Counted from the stretch's first letter, positions 23,706-33,616 are shown. The stretch is DNA of 64,000 bases from M3007 sp044350425 (GCA_044350425.1 JBILHS010000013.1:1-64000), one strand, 5' to 3'. A program made the numbers and translations. Notes: generated by a model from the letters alone, not told the origin.

Positions 23706-26210
23706 ATGCCTACATCGGTCCTCTCGCAGCCTAAAAGCCCGCCCATTGCAGCGCACACCTGTTTTCACTGCCATGACGACTGTCCACCCGTTCCGGCGGG
23801 AGGGGAGGATCATTTGAGCATAGGCGACAAGCATTTTTGTTGCCAGGGCTGCCAAATGGTGTACGAGATTCTAAATACGCACAATTTATGCGAATTCTAT
23901 GATCTGGATCAAAATCCCGGACAAAGCCTGAAGACACAAAAGTTTGCCCGAAGTTACGCTTATCTGGACGATGCTGAGATACAGGAAAAACTGATCGAAT
24001 TTCAGCAGGGGCCAACCACACAGGTCACCTTTTACCTGCCCCAAATGCACTGTGTATCTTGCATCTGGCTATTGGAAAATCTTTATAAACTCGATGCTGG
24101 CGTAACCCATGCCCGGGTAAATTTTTTGAAAAAGACCACCACCATACAATTTGACTCAGCCCGAACCTCCCTGCGCAAACTAGCCACGTTGCTTGCTTCC
24201 ATTGGCTATGCCCCTGATATTAATCTGGGGGATGTGGATGGCCAGAAAAAGCCAAAAATGAGCCGTCGTCTGGCAGCCCAATTGGCTGTGGCTGGTTTTG
24301 CGTTTGGGAATGTGATGTTGTTCAGTTTTCCCGAGTATGTAGGCATGACCCGCGAGGCGGACAGCTGGTTCTCCAATGCTTTTGGGTATCTCAGTATCCT
24401 GATCGCTCTGCCTGTATTGTTGTACAGCGAACGCGATTATTATGTGTCTGCATGGCAGGGACTGCGCAATCGACAGCTCAACATTGATGTCCCCCTTTGC
24501 CTTGCATTTCTCTCTTTGTTTGGACGAAGTGTTTATGAGATTTTGACCCATACCGGGGCCGGCTATCTGGATTCTTTTGCCGGACTGACCTTTTTAATGT
24601 TGATAGGAAAGTGGTTTCAGCAACATGTCTGGCATCAGCTTTCATTTGAGCGGGACTACAAATCTTATTTCCCGGTGGCAGCCACCCTGCGCAGCGGCGA
24701 CACCGAAACATCCGTGCCCGTCAGTCGATTGGTGCCCGGCGATATCATCCTGATCCGCAGTCAGGAAGTCATCCCGGCGGATGGGATTTTGTTGAAAGGC
24801 ACTGCACGGGTGGATTACAGTTTTGTGACCGGCGAATCAGAGCCAGTGTTGGTTCAGAATGGTGAACGGATCTTTGCGGGAGGGAAACAGATCGGGGAGG
24901 GCATTGAGATCGCCCTGACCCGCCGGGTAGCACAAAGTCACCTGACCAAATTGTGGAACAACGAAGCCTTTAAAACCAACGCCAAAGGTCAGGTGACCCG
25001 ATTGGCTGATGCGGCCGGCCGCTATTTTACTTACCTGATTCTGGTTTTTGGAGGAGGCGCCTTCCTGTACTGGTGGCTCATGCGCGGCGATATGCCGACG
25101 GCCATCAATGCCTTTACTGCGGTGATGATCGTGGCCTGTCCTTGCAATGTGGCTCTGGCGATCCCGTTCACGTTGGGCAACATTCTTCGCATCCTTGGAC
25201 GGAACCGTTTTTACCTGAAAAATATTCGCGTGGTGGAGGCTTTTGCCGAGATCAATGCAGTTGTGTTTGATAAAACCGGCACGATCACCAATGTCTCTCA
25301 ACAGGAAATGCGCTTTGAAGGAAAGCCACTTGGCTATGCTGAAAAAATCGCGATCCGTTCGCTGGTGCGGCATTCGGCACACCCGCTGAGTCGTCGTTTG
25401 TATGAGTCCATGCCTGAGGTTCCCGCTGAAACCCCGGAGCAGTTTGAAGAGATCCCCGGCCTGGGTATACGGGGCTTGGTGAAGGGGCGGGAGTTGAGGA
25501 TCGGGTCGCAGCAGTTTGTTGGTTTGGGTTTTGAAGACCTCGGAGGTTTCCAAAACCTCCGAGGTCTTCAAAACCCAAACCAACAAAGCGGAGTTTTTAT
25601 CTCTATCGACGGTCAGCTCCTGGGCCATTACGAAGTAAAAAGCCGCTATCGCGATGGACTGGCGCAGGTACTGAGTTTTTTTAGCATCGGGACAAAAGAA
25701 AAAGCCCGGCCTTCCACTTACCTGCTTTCCGGCGATCAGGACCGGGAAGCTGCCGCACTTGCATCCTTTTTTCCCAGGGAAGAGACCATGCGTTTCAACC
25801 AAAGTCCCCAGGAAAAACTGGATTTTGTAAAAGGTCTGCAAGACCAGGGTCAGCACGTCATGATGCTCGGCGACGGTCTGAACGATGCTGGTGCGCTCCG
25901 CCAAAGCGACCTCGGTATCGTCGTCGCTGAAAATACCAACAACTTCACCCCGGCCTGCGATGCCATTCTTCACGCCGACGAATTTGCGCGCCTGCCGCAG
26001 TTTGTGCAATTGGCCCGTCGGGGTGTGAAAATAGTCAATTGGTCCTATTTGGTTGCTTTGACCTACAATGGCATCGGGATCAGTTTTGCAGTGGTGGGCG
26101 CCTTATCTCCGCTGGTGGCTGCGGTGTTGATGCCGATCAGTTCGGTTTCGGTGGTATTGTTTGGGGTGGGAATGAGCAATTGGGCGGCTAGAAGGATTTT
26201 GAGCAGGTAA
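23706..26210 (+). CDS. ccoI: CcoI/FixI-type copper-transporting P-type ATPase
   Basis: The 834-residue P1B-ATPase supplies copper for assembly of cbb3-type oxidase. The N-terminus (residues ~15-85) is the Cys-rich metal-binding domain specific to this subgroup (CFHCHDDC, CCQGCQMVYEIL). It is followed by an HMA domain with MHCVSCIWLLENL, transmembrane helices, the membrane copper motif CPC (478-480), the phosphorylation motif DKTGT from Asp522, an HP motif (RHSAHPLSR), and the hinge MLGDGLNDAGAL. The N-domain is extended by about 24 residues encoded by a 73-bp palindrome (25515-25587), which keeps the frame open. No ccoS or ccoNOP genes follow here. FNR-type sites lie upstream. Confidence 0.9.
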   Translation: MPTSVLSQPKSPPIAAHTCFHCHDDCPPVPAGGEDHLSIGDKHFCCQGCQMVYEILNTHNLCEFYDLDQNPGQSLKTQKFARSYAYLDDAEIQEKLIEFQQGPTTQVTFYLPQMHCVSCIWLLENLYKLDAGVTHARVNFLKKTTTIQFDSARTSLRKLATLLASIGYAPDINLGDVDGQKKPKMSRRLAAQLAVAGFAFGNVMLFSFPEYVGMTREADSWFSNAFGYLSILIALPVLLYSERDYYVSAWQGLRNRQLNIDVPLCLAFLSLFGRSVYEILTHTGAGYLDSFAGLTFLMLIGKWFQQHVWHQLSFERDYKSYFPVAATLRSGDTETSVPVSRLVPGDIILIRSQEVIPADGILLKGTARVDYSFVTGESEPVLVQNGERIFAGGKQIGEGIEIALTRRVAQSHLTKLWNNEAFKTNAKGQVTRLADAAGRYFTYLILVFGGGAFLYWWLMRGDMPTAINAFTAVMIVACPCNVALAIPFTLGNILRILGRNRFYLKNIRVVEAFAEINAVVFDKTGTITNVSQQEMRFEGKPLGYAEKIAIRSLVRHSAHPLSRRLYESMPEVPAETPEQFEEIPGLGIRGLVKGRELRIGSQQFVGLGFEDLGGFQNLRGLQNPNQQSGVFISIDGQLLGHYEVKSRYRDGLAQVLSFFSIGTKEKARPSTYLLSGDQDREAAALASFFPREETMRFNQSPQEKLDFVKGLQDQGQHVMMLGDGLNDAGALRQSDLGIVVAENTNNFTPACDAILHADEFARLPQFVQLARRGVKIVNWSYLVALTYNGIGISFAVVGALSPLVAAVLMPISSVSVVLFGVGMSNWAARRILSR
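25515..25587. repeat. 73-bp near-perfect palindrome inside ccoI
   Basis: Arms of 35 bp are perfectly complementary around a 3-nt centre. The left arm begins TTTGTTGGTTTGGG and reaches the core CCTCGGAGG. In the ccoI frame the palindrome adds residues resembling GFEDLGGFQNLRGLQNPN. The core recurs at 44513 and 58353. Confidence 0.9.
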
Positions 26211-26236
26211 AGCAGCATAGACAATTCTGAATATGT

Positions 26237-26321
26237 ACAACAGCCCCGGCCCCTTAAAACGGCGTCGGGGCTGTTGCTGTACCGGCGGCTTTAGCCGCAG
26301 GCAATCTCGCAAAAAAAACAG
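26237..26321. repeat. Two-hairpin intergenic element, copy 1
   Basis: The ~85-bp element starts ACAACAGCCCCGG and pairs with CGGGGCTGTTG. A second hairpin follows (CGGCGGCTTTAGCCGCAGG) and then an A-run. It is near-identical to 44546-44630. It may act as a terminator after ccoI. Confidence 0.8.
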
Positions 26322-26348
26322 GAAACTCGCCTGCCGGGCGCTTGCAGT

Positions 26349-26474
26349 TATACCTGACGGAAAATGGTTTGCTAAAAATGCAACCCGCTTGCGCTATTCA
26401 CCGGGTGACTCAAAGTCACCCGGTGGATCAACCAGGAATCCCCCCTTTTCGCAAACCACTTTCCGTCAGGTATA
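26349..26474. repeat. 126-bp nested inverted repeat
   Basis: Outer 24-bp arms (TATACCTGACGG... and complement, one mismatch) enclose a perfect 12-bp hairpin CACCGGGTGACT-caa-AGTCACCCGGTG (26399-26425). There is no gene between 26211 and 26597. Confidence 0.8.
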
Positions 26475-26597
26475 ATGCCGATTGTACCATATCTGATGCA
26501 CAACCGACTGTTAATCGTTCAATAATTATATATTTGCATAAAAAAATTAAATAAATCAAATTACCCTTGCAGCCCAATTTCAAATATAACTGACTGT

Positions 26598-27932
26598 ATG
26601 GCCTATATTCAGAGGTTTAAAAATTGGTTAAGCGAACCTATCAACGGTTATGTAATTGGCTTATTCCGGGTCGGTTATGGCTTGTTCATGTTGTATGAAA
26701 TAGCGAATTATATATTCACCGGCATGGTTCAGGCCTTTTTTGTATCGCCCAAAATCAATTTTCCTTACGAGGGCTTTGAGTGGATCAAGCCCTTGCCGGC
26801 ACCAGCCTTGTCTGCGATCCTTTTCGTTATGTTGGGCTGTGCACTTTTGATTACTTTGGGTGTTTGGCTGAAATGGGTTGCAAGGTTATTTGCAGGGCTG
26901 TATTTGTATCTGTTTCTGTTGGATAAAAGCCTTTATAACAATCACATCTACCTTTTTATTCTGCTGGCGATCCTACTGAGCTTTACTCATGCGGATCAGT
27001 TTGTGTCCTTTCGAAAACGTAAACTGCCGGGTATTGCGGTACCCAGATGGCAGCAGTTCATTCTGGCGGCCCAGGTGATGTGCGTGTATTTTTTCGCTAG
27101 TTTTGTTAAAATGCGTTCGGACTGGTGGGTGCTTAAGCAGCCTGTCAGAATGATCTCAGAAGCAATTCCGGCGGATAGCTTTTTAGCCTCTTTTTACAAG
27201 TCGGAACTGGGTGTAAACATGATGGTATATATGGGGTTTTCGCTCGATTTTTTTGCTCCTATATTGTTGTGGTACAAACCTTTGCGCAAATGGGCGGTCA
27301 TTCCTTTTGCGCTTTTTCATTTTTCAAATTCCGGGATATTCGGGGATATTGGAATATTTCCGTTTGTGATGTTGGTATCGTTGATTCTTTATTTTGAACT
27401 GGAAGAAATTCCATTGCTCCGCAGGTGGTATCCTAATTTATCCGCTCAAAACAATGCATTGCCCGGTCAGGTGGTAAGCAAGCTGACCGTTTGGTTTTTG
27501 GTGGCTTATTTTAGCTTTCAATTGTTATTCCCGCTTCGCGGCTTGTTCCTACCCAATGACCTGGACTATACGACCATTGGAAACCGGTTTTCCTGGCGGG
27601 TAAAAGCAGATTCCCGCATGGTTTCAGAATTTAAAATTTTAATGAAGGACCCGGCCACAGGGGAAGAGGCTGATATGAATTACCGGACTATGGTTAATAA
27701 TGTTCAGATCCAGGCCATGATCTATGACCCGAGGATGATGATGGATTTTGCAAAGATGATGCATCGGGAGGCCACAAAAATTGGTGTGCCAAATGCAGAA
27801 TTATATGCCAGAATTAAATTCAGCCTGAATGGAAGGCCAACGCAGTATTTTATCAATCCGGAAGTTGATATGATCAGAGCAAACTACAGTCCTTTTAAAA
27901 AACTGGATTGGGTGATACCTGTTGAGCGATAG
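26598..27932 (+). CDS. HTTM / vitamin K gamma-carboxylase-like membrane protein
   Basis: The 444-residue polytopic protein shows the N-terminal four-helix HTTM region related to vitamin K-dependent gamma-carboxylase. Landmarks are GLFRVGYGLFMLYEI near residue 20 and LDKSLYNNHIYLF near residue 112, the loop with conserved Asn-Asn-His. Hydrophobic segments recur up to about residue 315. The last ~130 residues (from FLPNDLDYTTIGNRFSWRVK) form a soluble domain with the NRFSWR motif seen in related proteins. Bacterial members have unknown substrates; some are encoded in biosynthetic or sulfatase contexts. Its neighbours give no clear partner. Confidence 0.82.
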   Translation: MAYIQRFKNWLSEPINGYVIGLFRVGYGLFMLYEIANYIFTGMVQAFFVSPKINFPYEGFEWIKPLPAPALSAILFVMLGCALLITLGVWLKWVARLFAGLYLYLFLLDKSLYNNHIYLFILLAILLSFTHADQFVSFRKRKLPGIAVPRWQQFILAAQVMCVYFFASFVKMRSDWWVLKQPVRMISEAIPADSFLASFYKSELGVNMMVYMGFSLDFFAPILLWYKPLRKWAVIPFALFHFSNSGIFGDIGIFPFVMLVSLILYFELEEIPLLRRWYPNLSAQNNALPGQVVSKLTVWFLVAYFSFQLLFPLRGLFLPNDLDYTTIGNRFSWRVKADSRMVSEFKILMKDPATGEEADMNYRTMVNNVQIQAMIYDPRMMMDFAKMMHREATKIGVPNAELYARIKFSLNGRPTQYFINPEVDMIRANYSPFKKLDWVIPVER

Positions 27933-28035
27933 CACCTGGTAAAACTTTAAAAGGATTGGTTTCGAAAATTAAACATTTCGTTTTTAAAAAGATCCCTCTG
28001 GTTTTTTTAATAAACTGTTCGAAAGCTTCCGTACG

Positions 28036-28066
28036 TTTGGTTGGTTTTTTTATCCGTGTACTTTTT
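28036..28066 (+). promoter_or_regulatory. Candidate Bacteroidota promoter for the 1690-residue surface protein
   Basis: TTTG (28036-28039) is separated by 19 nt from TACTTTTT (28059-28066), one mismatch from TAnnTTTG. It lies 79 nt before the start codon. Confidence 0.4.
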
Positions 28067-28144
28067 TTTATTCGGACCATGACCGATCTGTCCTGAACGA
28101 AAACTAAGCATGCATTTTGACTTCTCCATATTAATACTACTCCT

Positions 28145-31100
28145 ATGAAAATGGTCTACAATCAGCCTTTCCTGGCTTCCTCTGTGTGCGAAATCCGCCC
28201 GAGTTTTTCCTTCAAGCTGTTCAAGTTATGCGTCATTCTGATAACGGCTTTTTTGCCATCCATGGCACAGGCCTCTCCGGATTTCAGCATCTTTTATGAT
28301 GGCAACAGCATTCAGCTCAGTGATCAAATGGGTGGCAACGATGTGATTACAGTCACTGAAGTTGCAGGACAAATTCAATTCAATGTACCGGGACGCACTT
28401 ACGCCATTAATGGTGGGGTGGAACTTAATTTTCCGGTCAGTATTCCTTTGGCAGGAACTACCATTGTGGTAGTTTTTGGTGGAGCAGGGGATGACGTAAT
28501 CAATATAGGCGCCTTCACTACAGCATTACCAGACCTGAACATTGGTGGAGGAGATGGAAATGATGTAATTAACTTTAACGGTGACATCAATTTTTTGACG
28601 GGTGCGTCTCTGGATGTAAACCTTCAGGATGATGCGCCTTTTATCGGTACGGACAAGATCGTTGTTGCATCGGGTGCGAACCTCCGATTGTCAGGACTTG
28701 GCAATGCGGTGCTCAAAGCAAGCCAGAGCATTACACTACTAACTGGTGGTAGCGTTGAAGCCGAGGATGGAGACATCACGGTGGAGGCTAATCTTCAGGC
28801 AGCGCCTTCTGTAGGCAACTTTAAAGGTGTCGAATTAAACGGCGGTCTTTTGGATGTAGCCGGCGACGGCTATCTTACCGTCAAAGGAAGAGGGGGCAAT
28901 GCAGCCTCCAGTTTTCAAACCGGCGTTTCCCTGACAGCAAGTGGAAGAATATCAGGCGGTGACATCCATGCGGTATATGTGCAAGGTTGGGGCGGCCCCG
29001 GGGCCGGCATTCGCAACTATGGTGTGAATGTAGAATTGAACGCTGAGATCAGCTCCTCAGGTGGTTCAGTCACCGTGATCGGAACCGGCAATGGTATCGG
29101 CGCATCGGCGAACGGTCATGGCATACTAGTGAACAATACGGGTCTGATCACAGCAGGCGGAAGTGGTGAAGTAATTGTGAACGGCACTGGATGTAAAACC
29201 TGTGATGGAGTAAATAATGTGGGGGTGGCTGTAGCAGCCTCCAATTCTCAGGTCAACTCAACCAATGGAGACGTGACAGTTACCGGCCTGGCTGGAGGAA
29301 CTTCCGTTTCAGGTACCAATAGTGGTGTTCATGTATTTGCGGGCGGTTTTATCTACGCCGGAGGTGCTGGCAATCTTAAAGTGACAGGCACCGCAGGCAG
29401 TGGCTCACAAGGCAGTTTACGGGGGGTAAGTGTACAAACTGGAGCCGCTATTTTAGCATTGGGTACGGGCTCCGTCACAGTAAAAGGTACCGGCACGGAA
29501 AGTGTTGGAAACTTTAATATTGGAGTCGCAGATTTTGGCATCATTGCCAGCACGAATGGTGATGTAACAGTGACTGGATTTGGAGCAGGGACGGGTGCCT
29601 CCTTGAATAACTATGGAATTTTGGTCCAAAATAGCCCGGGAATACCCGCATCTATCAGCGCCAATGGCAATGGCAAGGTCAGAGTGGTTGGCAATGGTGC
29701 CTATGATGCTACAGGCAATGGAAATATTGGTGTGTTGGTAAGCGGAAGCCTTTCTGCTATAGATTCAGACAATGGCAATGTAGAGATTGTCGGCACCGGC
29801 GGAGGGGCCGGAGTTTCTGCTTCTAATGCCGGAGTAACCGTTGCTAATCAGGGACTGGTATTTGCCGGGGGGATCGGGACCGTATCCATTCAGGGATTGG
29901 GTGGTAAAGGCTCGGGTAACCTCAATGCTGGCGTAAGTGTTGAAACAGGTAGTTTGGTAAACTCTGGAGGCGGCAACGTTTCTGTAGTCGGCCAGGGCAT
30001 CGGTATTGGCACTTCGGGCCTAAATCATGGCGTACAAGTGGCCGGGTCAGCAGCTCCTTTTGCCAGCATTCAGGCCGGAGCAAATGGCTATGTTTCCGTA
30101 CGTGGTACGGCAGGCAACAGCATTACGGGCTCGGACAATTATGGCGTATTGGTCAGCACATTCGGCCAAATTGCCGCCACAAACGGCAATATTGATGTCA
30201 CAGGACAAGGCGGTGGACAAGCCCCGGCATCTTTTGGCGTCGGTGTTAATGTGCGCAACAACGGTCAGGTAATCACCAATGGTAATGGCATGATTACCAT
30301 CAAAGGAACCGGCGGAACCGGTGTCGGCGTCAGCAATATCGGTGTTTCACTTGCTAATACCGCCATTGTAACTTCGGCGAGCGGCAATATTACAGTCACC
30401 GGAATTGAAGGAACCAGTTCCCTTTCCAACGGAATCAAAATGAGCGAAACGGCTTTGATTGACTCCGATGCAAACATTGAGTTGATCGCCAACAGCATTT
30501 TGATTGGTGCTACCGCTTCTGTAAACAACAACGCCAACAATACGGTCACGCTTCGCCAGCTAACAAGCGGCGTTGCCATTAACCTTGGACCTTCAACCGA
30601 CCCGCTCGGCGGCCCCTTGAACCTCTCCGATGCAGAACTGGACCGCGTCACCACGGGTAGGCTAGTTATTGGCAATAATTTGAGCGGCAACATCACCGTA
30701 GCCAACCCGATCACAAGACCAACTCAAACCAATGTTACCCTGATCACGGGAGGGGCTATTTTCCTGAATGCTTCTTCTCTGAATACTGCCGGCGGATTAC
30801 TGACTTTCCAGGCGCCTCAGGGTGGGGTATTCCCAACGGTCGCAGGAGTAGATGTAGAGGCAGGAACTGTTGCATTCTCTTCGGGAACGACGCTCAACAT
30901 CCAAATCAACGGTACAAACCCGGATCTTGGATATAGCCAGCTGAATGTGGTAGGTATCGTGAATCTTACAGGATCCAGGCTTTTTCTGAGCGGTTCTTTC
31001 ATTCAGCCACAGTGTATTCCATTGATGCTGGTGAAAAATGACGGAACAGATGCAGTCATTGGAACCTTTAATGGGTTGCCTGAAGGATTCCTGATCACCA

Positions 31101-33217
31101 ACTATCTGGGCAGCGGCAAAAACGTACAGATCACCTATGCTGGCGGGGATGGCAACGATGTGGTACTCATTGAACGGTTGATCCCGACTATCATGTGTCC
31201 GGCCAATATTGTAAGTGCCAATGATTTTGGCTTTTGCAGCAAGGACCTTGGTTTTATCGGCACACCGATGGTGGTTGAAAATTGTGCGTCCACCCTGGCA
31301 AACAATGCACCTGGAATATTTAACATCGGTCTGACTGAAGTGACCTGGGTCGTAACCGATCAGAACAATAATTCAGCCTCATGTATCCAACAAGTTCGGA
31401 TCAATGATACAGAATTCCCAACTTTTGTATGTCCGGCCAATATTGAAACCCTGACCCAGGAAAACGTAGACTGTGGCGCAGTGGTCAGTTTTGACCTGCA
31501 GGGCGCTGATAACTGTGCCGGCTTCCTGGTAGAACAATCTCATTTTTCAGAGGAGGTATTTGAAATGGGTATCACCTATGTTGAGGCCTCTATCACAGAT
31601 GCTTCCGGGAATACAACTACCTGTGCGTTTAAAATTGAAGTTGGACCTCGTCCGGAGATCTGTAATGGTCTCGATGATGATTGTGACGGCTATACCGATG
31701 AATTACAAGGCTGGGAACTCCAAACGGCCCTCTACGCTGCGGAACCTGCGGCTGCAAACCGAATGGGTGAAAGTATAGCCATGCATGGTGACTGGGCTAT
31801 TGCCGGATCCAATCAGAAAAATACTGCGGGCGAGCAAAGGGGAACGGCCTACATCCTGTATCACAATGCGAGTACCGGCACCTGGGCTCAGGCGGCTCAA
31901 TTGTTCCCGGATAATTCCTCCACAGGCAATCTGTTCTATGGTGCTAAAGTGGCCATGGGTAATGGGTACTGTGCAGTTGCTGCAGGCCTCGACGATGAGA
32001 ACGGAGCGGATGCAGGTGCGGTGTATATCTATAAATTCAATGGCCCGAACTCTGGCGATTGGGTTTTCTATCAAAAGATCCTGGGTGTAAACGCCGGCGA
32101 ACAGATTGGCAGCAGCCTCGATTTCTCCAACGAACTATTGCTCGTGGGTGCAATTAAGAACTCCGATGTTGCTGCAGAGGCAGGAGCCGCCTATCTTTTC
32201 GCACAAACGCCTGTCGGAACCGGCAACTGGAACCTGGTTAAAAAACTTACAGCGCCCGACAGCGACCTGGGCGATCACTTTGGCTACGATGTGGCTTTAA
32301 GCGGCAACCAGGCGGTTGTAACAGCCAAAGAGGACGATGAGAAAAATCTGGATGCCGGAGCGGCCTATCTGTTTGCCAAAGACCAGGGAGGCGCCAACAA
32401 CTGGGGCCTGGTCAAAAAGATCATGGCTCCGGATGGTGAAGTGGACGATAACCTTGGCGTGAGTGCAGATTTAGATGGAGGCTGGCTGGTACTCGGCGCC
32501 CATAAAGACGATGATAAAGGCCCGGAAAGTGGTTCAGCTTATGTGTTTTACCAGAACCAGGGCAATGTGCTCAATTCCTGGAATATGCATGTCAAGCTGA
32601 ATGATTTCAACGGTAAAAAAGGCGAACACTATGGATACGATGTTGCCATTGACGGAGACCATATTGCCATTGGTGCCCGCTGGAAAAGGGTTTTCCAGTC
32701 CCGTGCAGGTGCGGTATTCGTGTACCATCGGGAAGACAATGGCTGGGTAGAATTTGCCTTACTGACGGATCCGAATAACCTTTACAATGATAACCTGGGT
32801 ACCAGCGTAACATTGGATGGTCCATACATTATGGCAGGTATCCCCGGCGATGATCTGCCGCTGAAGACCGATTGTGGAGCGGTCCTGGTATTTAATGGCG
32901 TTTGTGGCGATGGTCATCAGCGTCCGCACGAGAAAACGATGGGTCGCGGCATAGAAACGGGCGAGTTTTCAGTACGTTGTTTCCCGGTTCCGTTTGATCA
33001 TACGCTGACGATTCAGATTGAAACCCAGAAAGCAGAGAACGTTCAGGTGCAGATCTTTGACGTCATAGGTCGGCAGGTAGCGATGTTGTTCAACGGTATT
33101 TCAGAAGGAAGCCTCAGCCTTCCATGGAACACTCTTGAACTGCCCAATGGCAACTATTTCGTTCGGGTTTCAACGGCTGAAAAAACGCTTACCCAAACTG
33201 TTGTTCGGGCCAATTAA
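28145..33217 (+). CDS. Giant beta-repeat / HYR / FG-GAP T9SS-secreted protein
   Basis: The 1690-residue protein has a signal peptide ending near AQA (residue ~43). Residues ~220-770 are Gly/Asn/Val-rich repeats (patterns like NGxVxVxGTG and NxGVxV), as expected for a beta-helix. Two HYR-like domains follow (~1015-1166), each starting CPANI. Next is a MopE-type metal motif, EICNGLDDDCDGYTDE (~1171-1186), and FG-GAP-like propeller repeats (~1190-1590, recurring GxxY/GAAYLFA). A type A T9SS sorting domain closes the protein (~1608-1690). It is likely displayed at the cell surface. A stand-alone LytTR gene begins 6 nt after its stop codon, so the two are probably co-transcribed. Confidence 0.9.
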   Translation: MKMVYNQPFLASSVCEIRPSFSFKLFKLCVILITAFLPSMAQASPDFSIFYDGNSIQLSDQMGGNDVITVTEVAGQIQFNVPGRTYAINGGVELNFPVSIPLAGTTIVVVFGGAGDDVINIGAFTTALPDLNIGGGDGNDVINFNGDINFLTGASLDVNLQDDAPFIGTDKIVVASGANLRLSGLGNAVLKASQSITLLTGGSVEAEDGDITVEANLQAAPSVGNFKGVELNGGLLDVAGDGYLTVKGRGGNAASSFQTGVSLTASGRISGGDIHAVYVQGWGGPGAGIRNYGVNVELNAEISSSGGSVTVIGTGNGIGASANGHGILVNNTGLITAGGSGEVIVNGTGCKTCDGVNNVGVAVAASNSQVNSTNGDVTVTGLAGGTSVSGTNSGVHVFAGGFIYAGGAGNLKVTGTAGSGSQGSLRGVSVQTGAAILALGTGSVTVKGTGTESVGNFNIGVADFGIIASTNGDVTVTGFGAGTGASLNNYGILVQNSPGIPASISANGNGKVRVVGNGAYDATGNGNIGVLVSGSLSAIDSDNGNVEIVGTGGGAGVSASNAGVTVANQGLVFAGGIGTVSIQGLGGKGSGNLNAGVSVETGSLVNSGGGNVSVVGQGIGIGTSGLNHGVQVAGSAAPFASIQAGANGYVSVRGTAGNSITGSDNYGVLVSTFGQIAATNGNIDVTGQGGGQAPASFGVGVNVRNNGQVITNGNGMITIKGTGGTGVGVSNIGVSLANTAIVTSASGNITVTGIEGTSSLSNGIKMSETALIDSDANIELIANSILIGATASVNNNANNTVTLRQLTSGVAINLGPSTDPLGGPLNLSDAELDRVTTGRLVIGNNLSGNITVANPITRPTQTNVTLITGGAIFLNASSLNTAGGLLTFQAPQGGVFPTVAGVDVEAGTVAFSSGTTLNIQINGTNPDLGYSQLNVVGIVNLTGSRLFLSGSFIQPQCIPLMLVKNDGTDAVIGTFNGLPEGFLITNYLGSGKNVQITYAGGDGNDVVLIERLIPTIMCPANIVSANDFGFCSKDLGFIGTPMVVENCASTLANNAPGIFNIGLTEVTWVVTDQNNNSASCIQQVRINDTEFPTFVCPANIETLTQENVDCGAVVSFDLQGADNCAGFLVEQSHFSEEVFEMGITYVEASITDASGNTTTCAFKIEVGPRPEICNGLDDDCDGYTDELQGWELQTALYAAEPAAANRMGESIAMHGDWAIAGSNQKNTAGEQRGTAYILYHNASTGTWAQAAQLFPDNSSTGNLFYGAKVAMGNGYCAVAAGLDDENGADAGAVYIYKFNGPNSGDWVFYQKILGVNAGEQIGSSLDFSNELLLVGAIKNSDVAAEAGAAYLFAQTPVGTGNWNLVKKLTAPDSDLGDHFGYDVALSGNQAVVTAKEDDEKNLDAGAAYLFAKDQGGANNWGLVKKIMAPDGEVDDNLGVSADLDGGWLVLGAHKDDDKGPESGSAYVFYQNQGNVLNSWNMHVKLNDFNGKKGEHYGYDVAIDGDHIAIGARWKRVFQSRAGAVFVYHREDNGWVEFALLTDPNNLYNDNLGTSVTLDGPYIMAGIPGDDLPLKTDCGAVLVFNGVCGDGHQRPHEKTMGRGIETGEFSVRCFPVPFDHTLTIQIETQKAENVQVQIFDVIGRQVAMLFNGISEGSLSLPWNTLELPNGNYFVRVSTAEKTLTQTVVRAN

Positions 33218-33223
33218 ATAAGT

Positions 33224-33616
33224 ATGTTTGAAAACAAACTTTGCTTTCAACTGATCGGCTCACAGTATATTCTGCTTACTCCGATCGATGTATTGTATCT
33301 GGAAGCAGACAGACAGGTTTGTAATATCGCATTGGCGGACGGCACCCGAATGGTTGCCGTCCGCCATTTGGGATATTATAAAAAAGAGCTTTTGCAGAAT
33401 TTTAAATTTCTGGAATTATCCAAATCAATCCTGGTCAATGCGGTGCATCTGGTGAAGTATTCGCCGAGGGATCGCACCGTTCACTTAGGCTCTGGTCATG
33501 TATTGCAGGTGTCCAAAACACGTCAAGAAGCACTGAATAAGACTTTCAGGCAGCTGCATGACAATTGGGTACAAGGGGAGGATACTTCGGAAACTTCGAG
33601 CGGAGCAATGGAGTGA
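33224..33616 (+). CDS. Stand-alone LytTR-type DNA-binding protein
   Basis: The 130-residue protein is a LytTR (AgrA/AlgR-type) DNA-binding domain without a receiver. Landmarks are LLTPIDVLYLEADRQVCNIAL near residue 17, the HLGYYKKELL helix, and FLELSKSILVNAVHLVKY near residue 61, where LytTR domains typically have FxRxHRSxLVN. It is cytoplasmic. Its start is 6 nt after the stop codon of the beta-repeat/FG-GAP surface protein and about 390 nt before the next giant T9SS gene. A role in controlling one or both surface genes is a reasonable guess. No kinase partner is adjacent. The C-terminal ~20 residues are Ser/Thr/Glu-rich. Confidence 0.85.
   Translation: MFENKLCFQLIGSQYILLTPIDVLYLEADRQVCNIALADGTRMVAVRHLGYYKKELLQNFKFLELSKSILVNAVHLVKYSPRDRTVHLGSGHVLQVSKTRQEALNKTFRQLHDNWVQGEDTSETSSGAME

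Noticed and set aside
24837..26009. 390-residue open frame antisense to ccoI
   Set aside because: It is the shadow of a GC-rich conserved ATPase gene. The sense frame has all P-type ATPase motifs, while the antisense product has no recognisable features.
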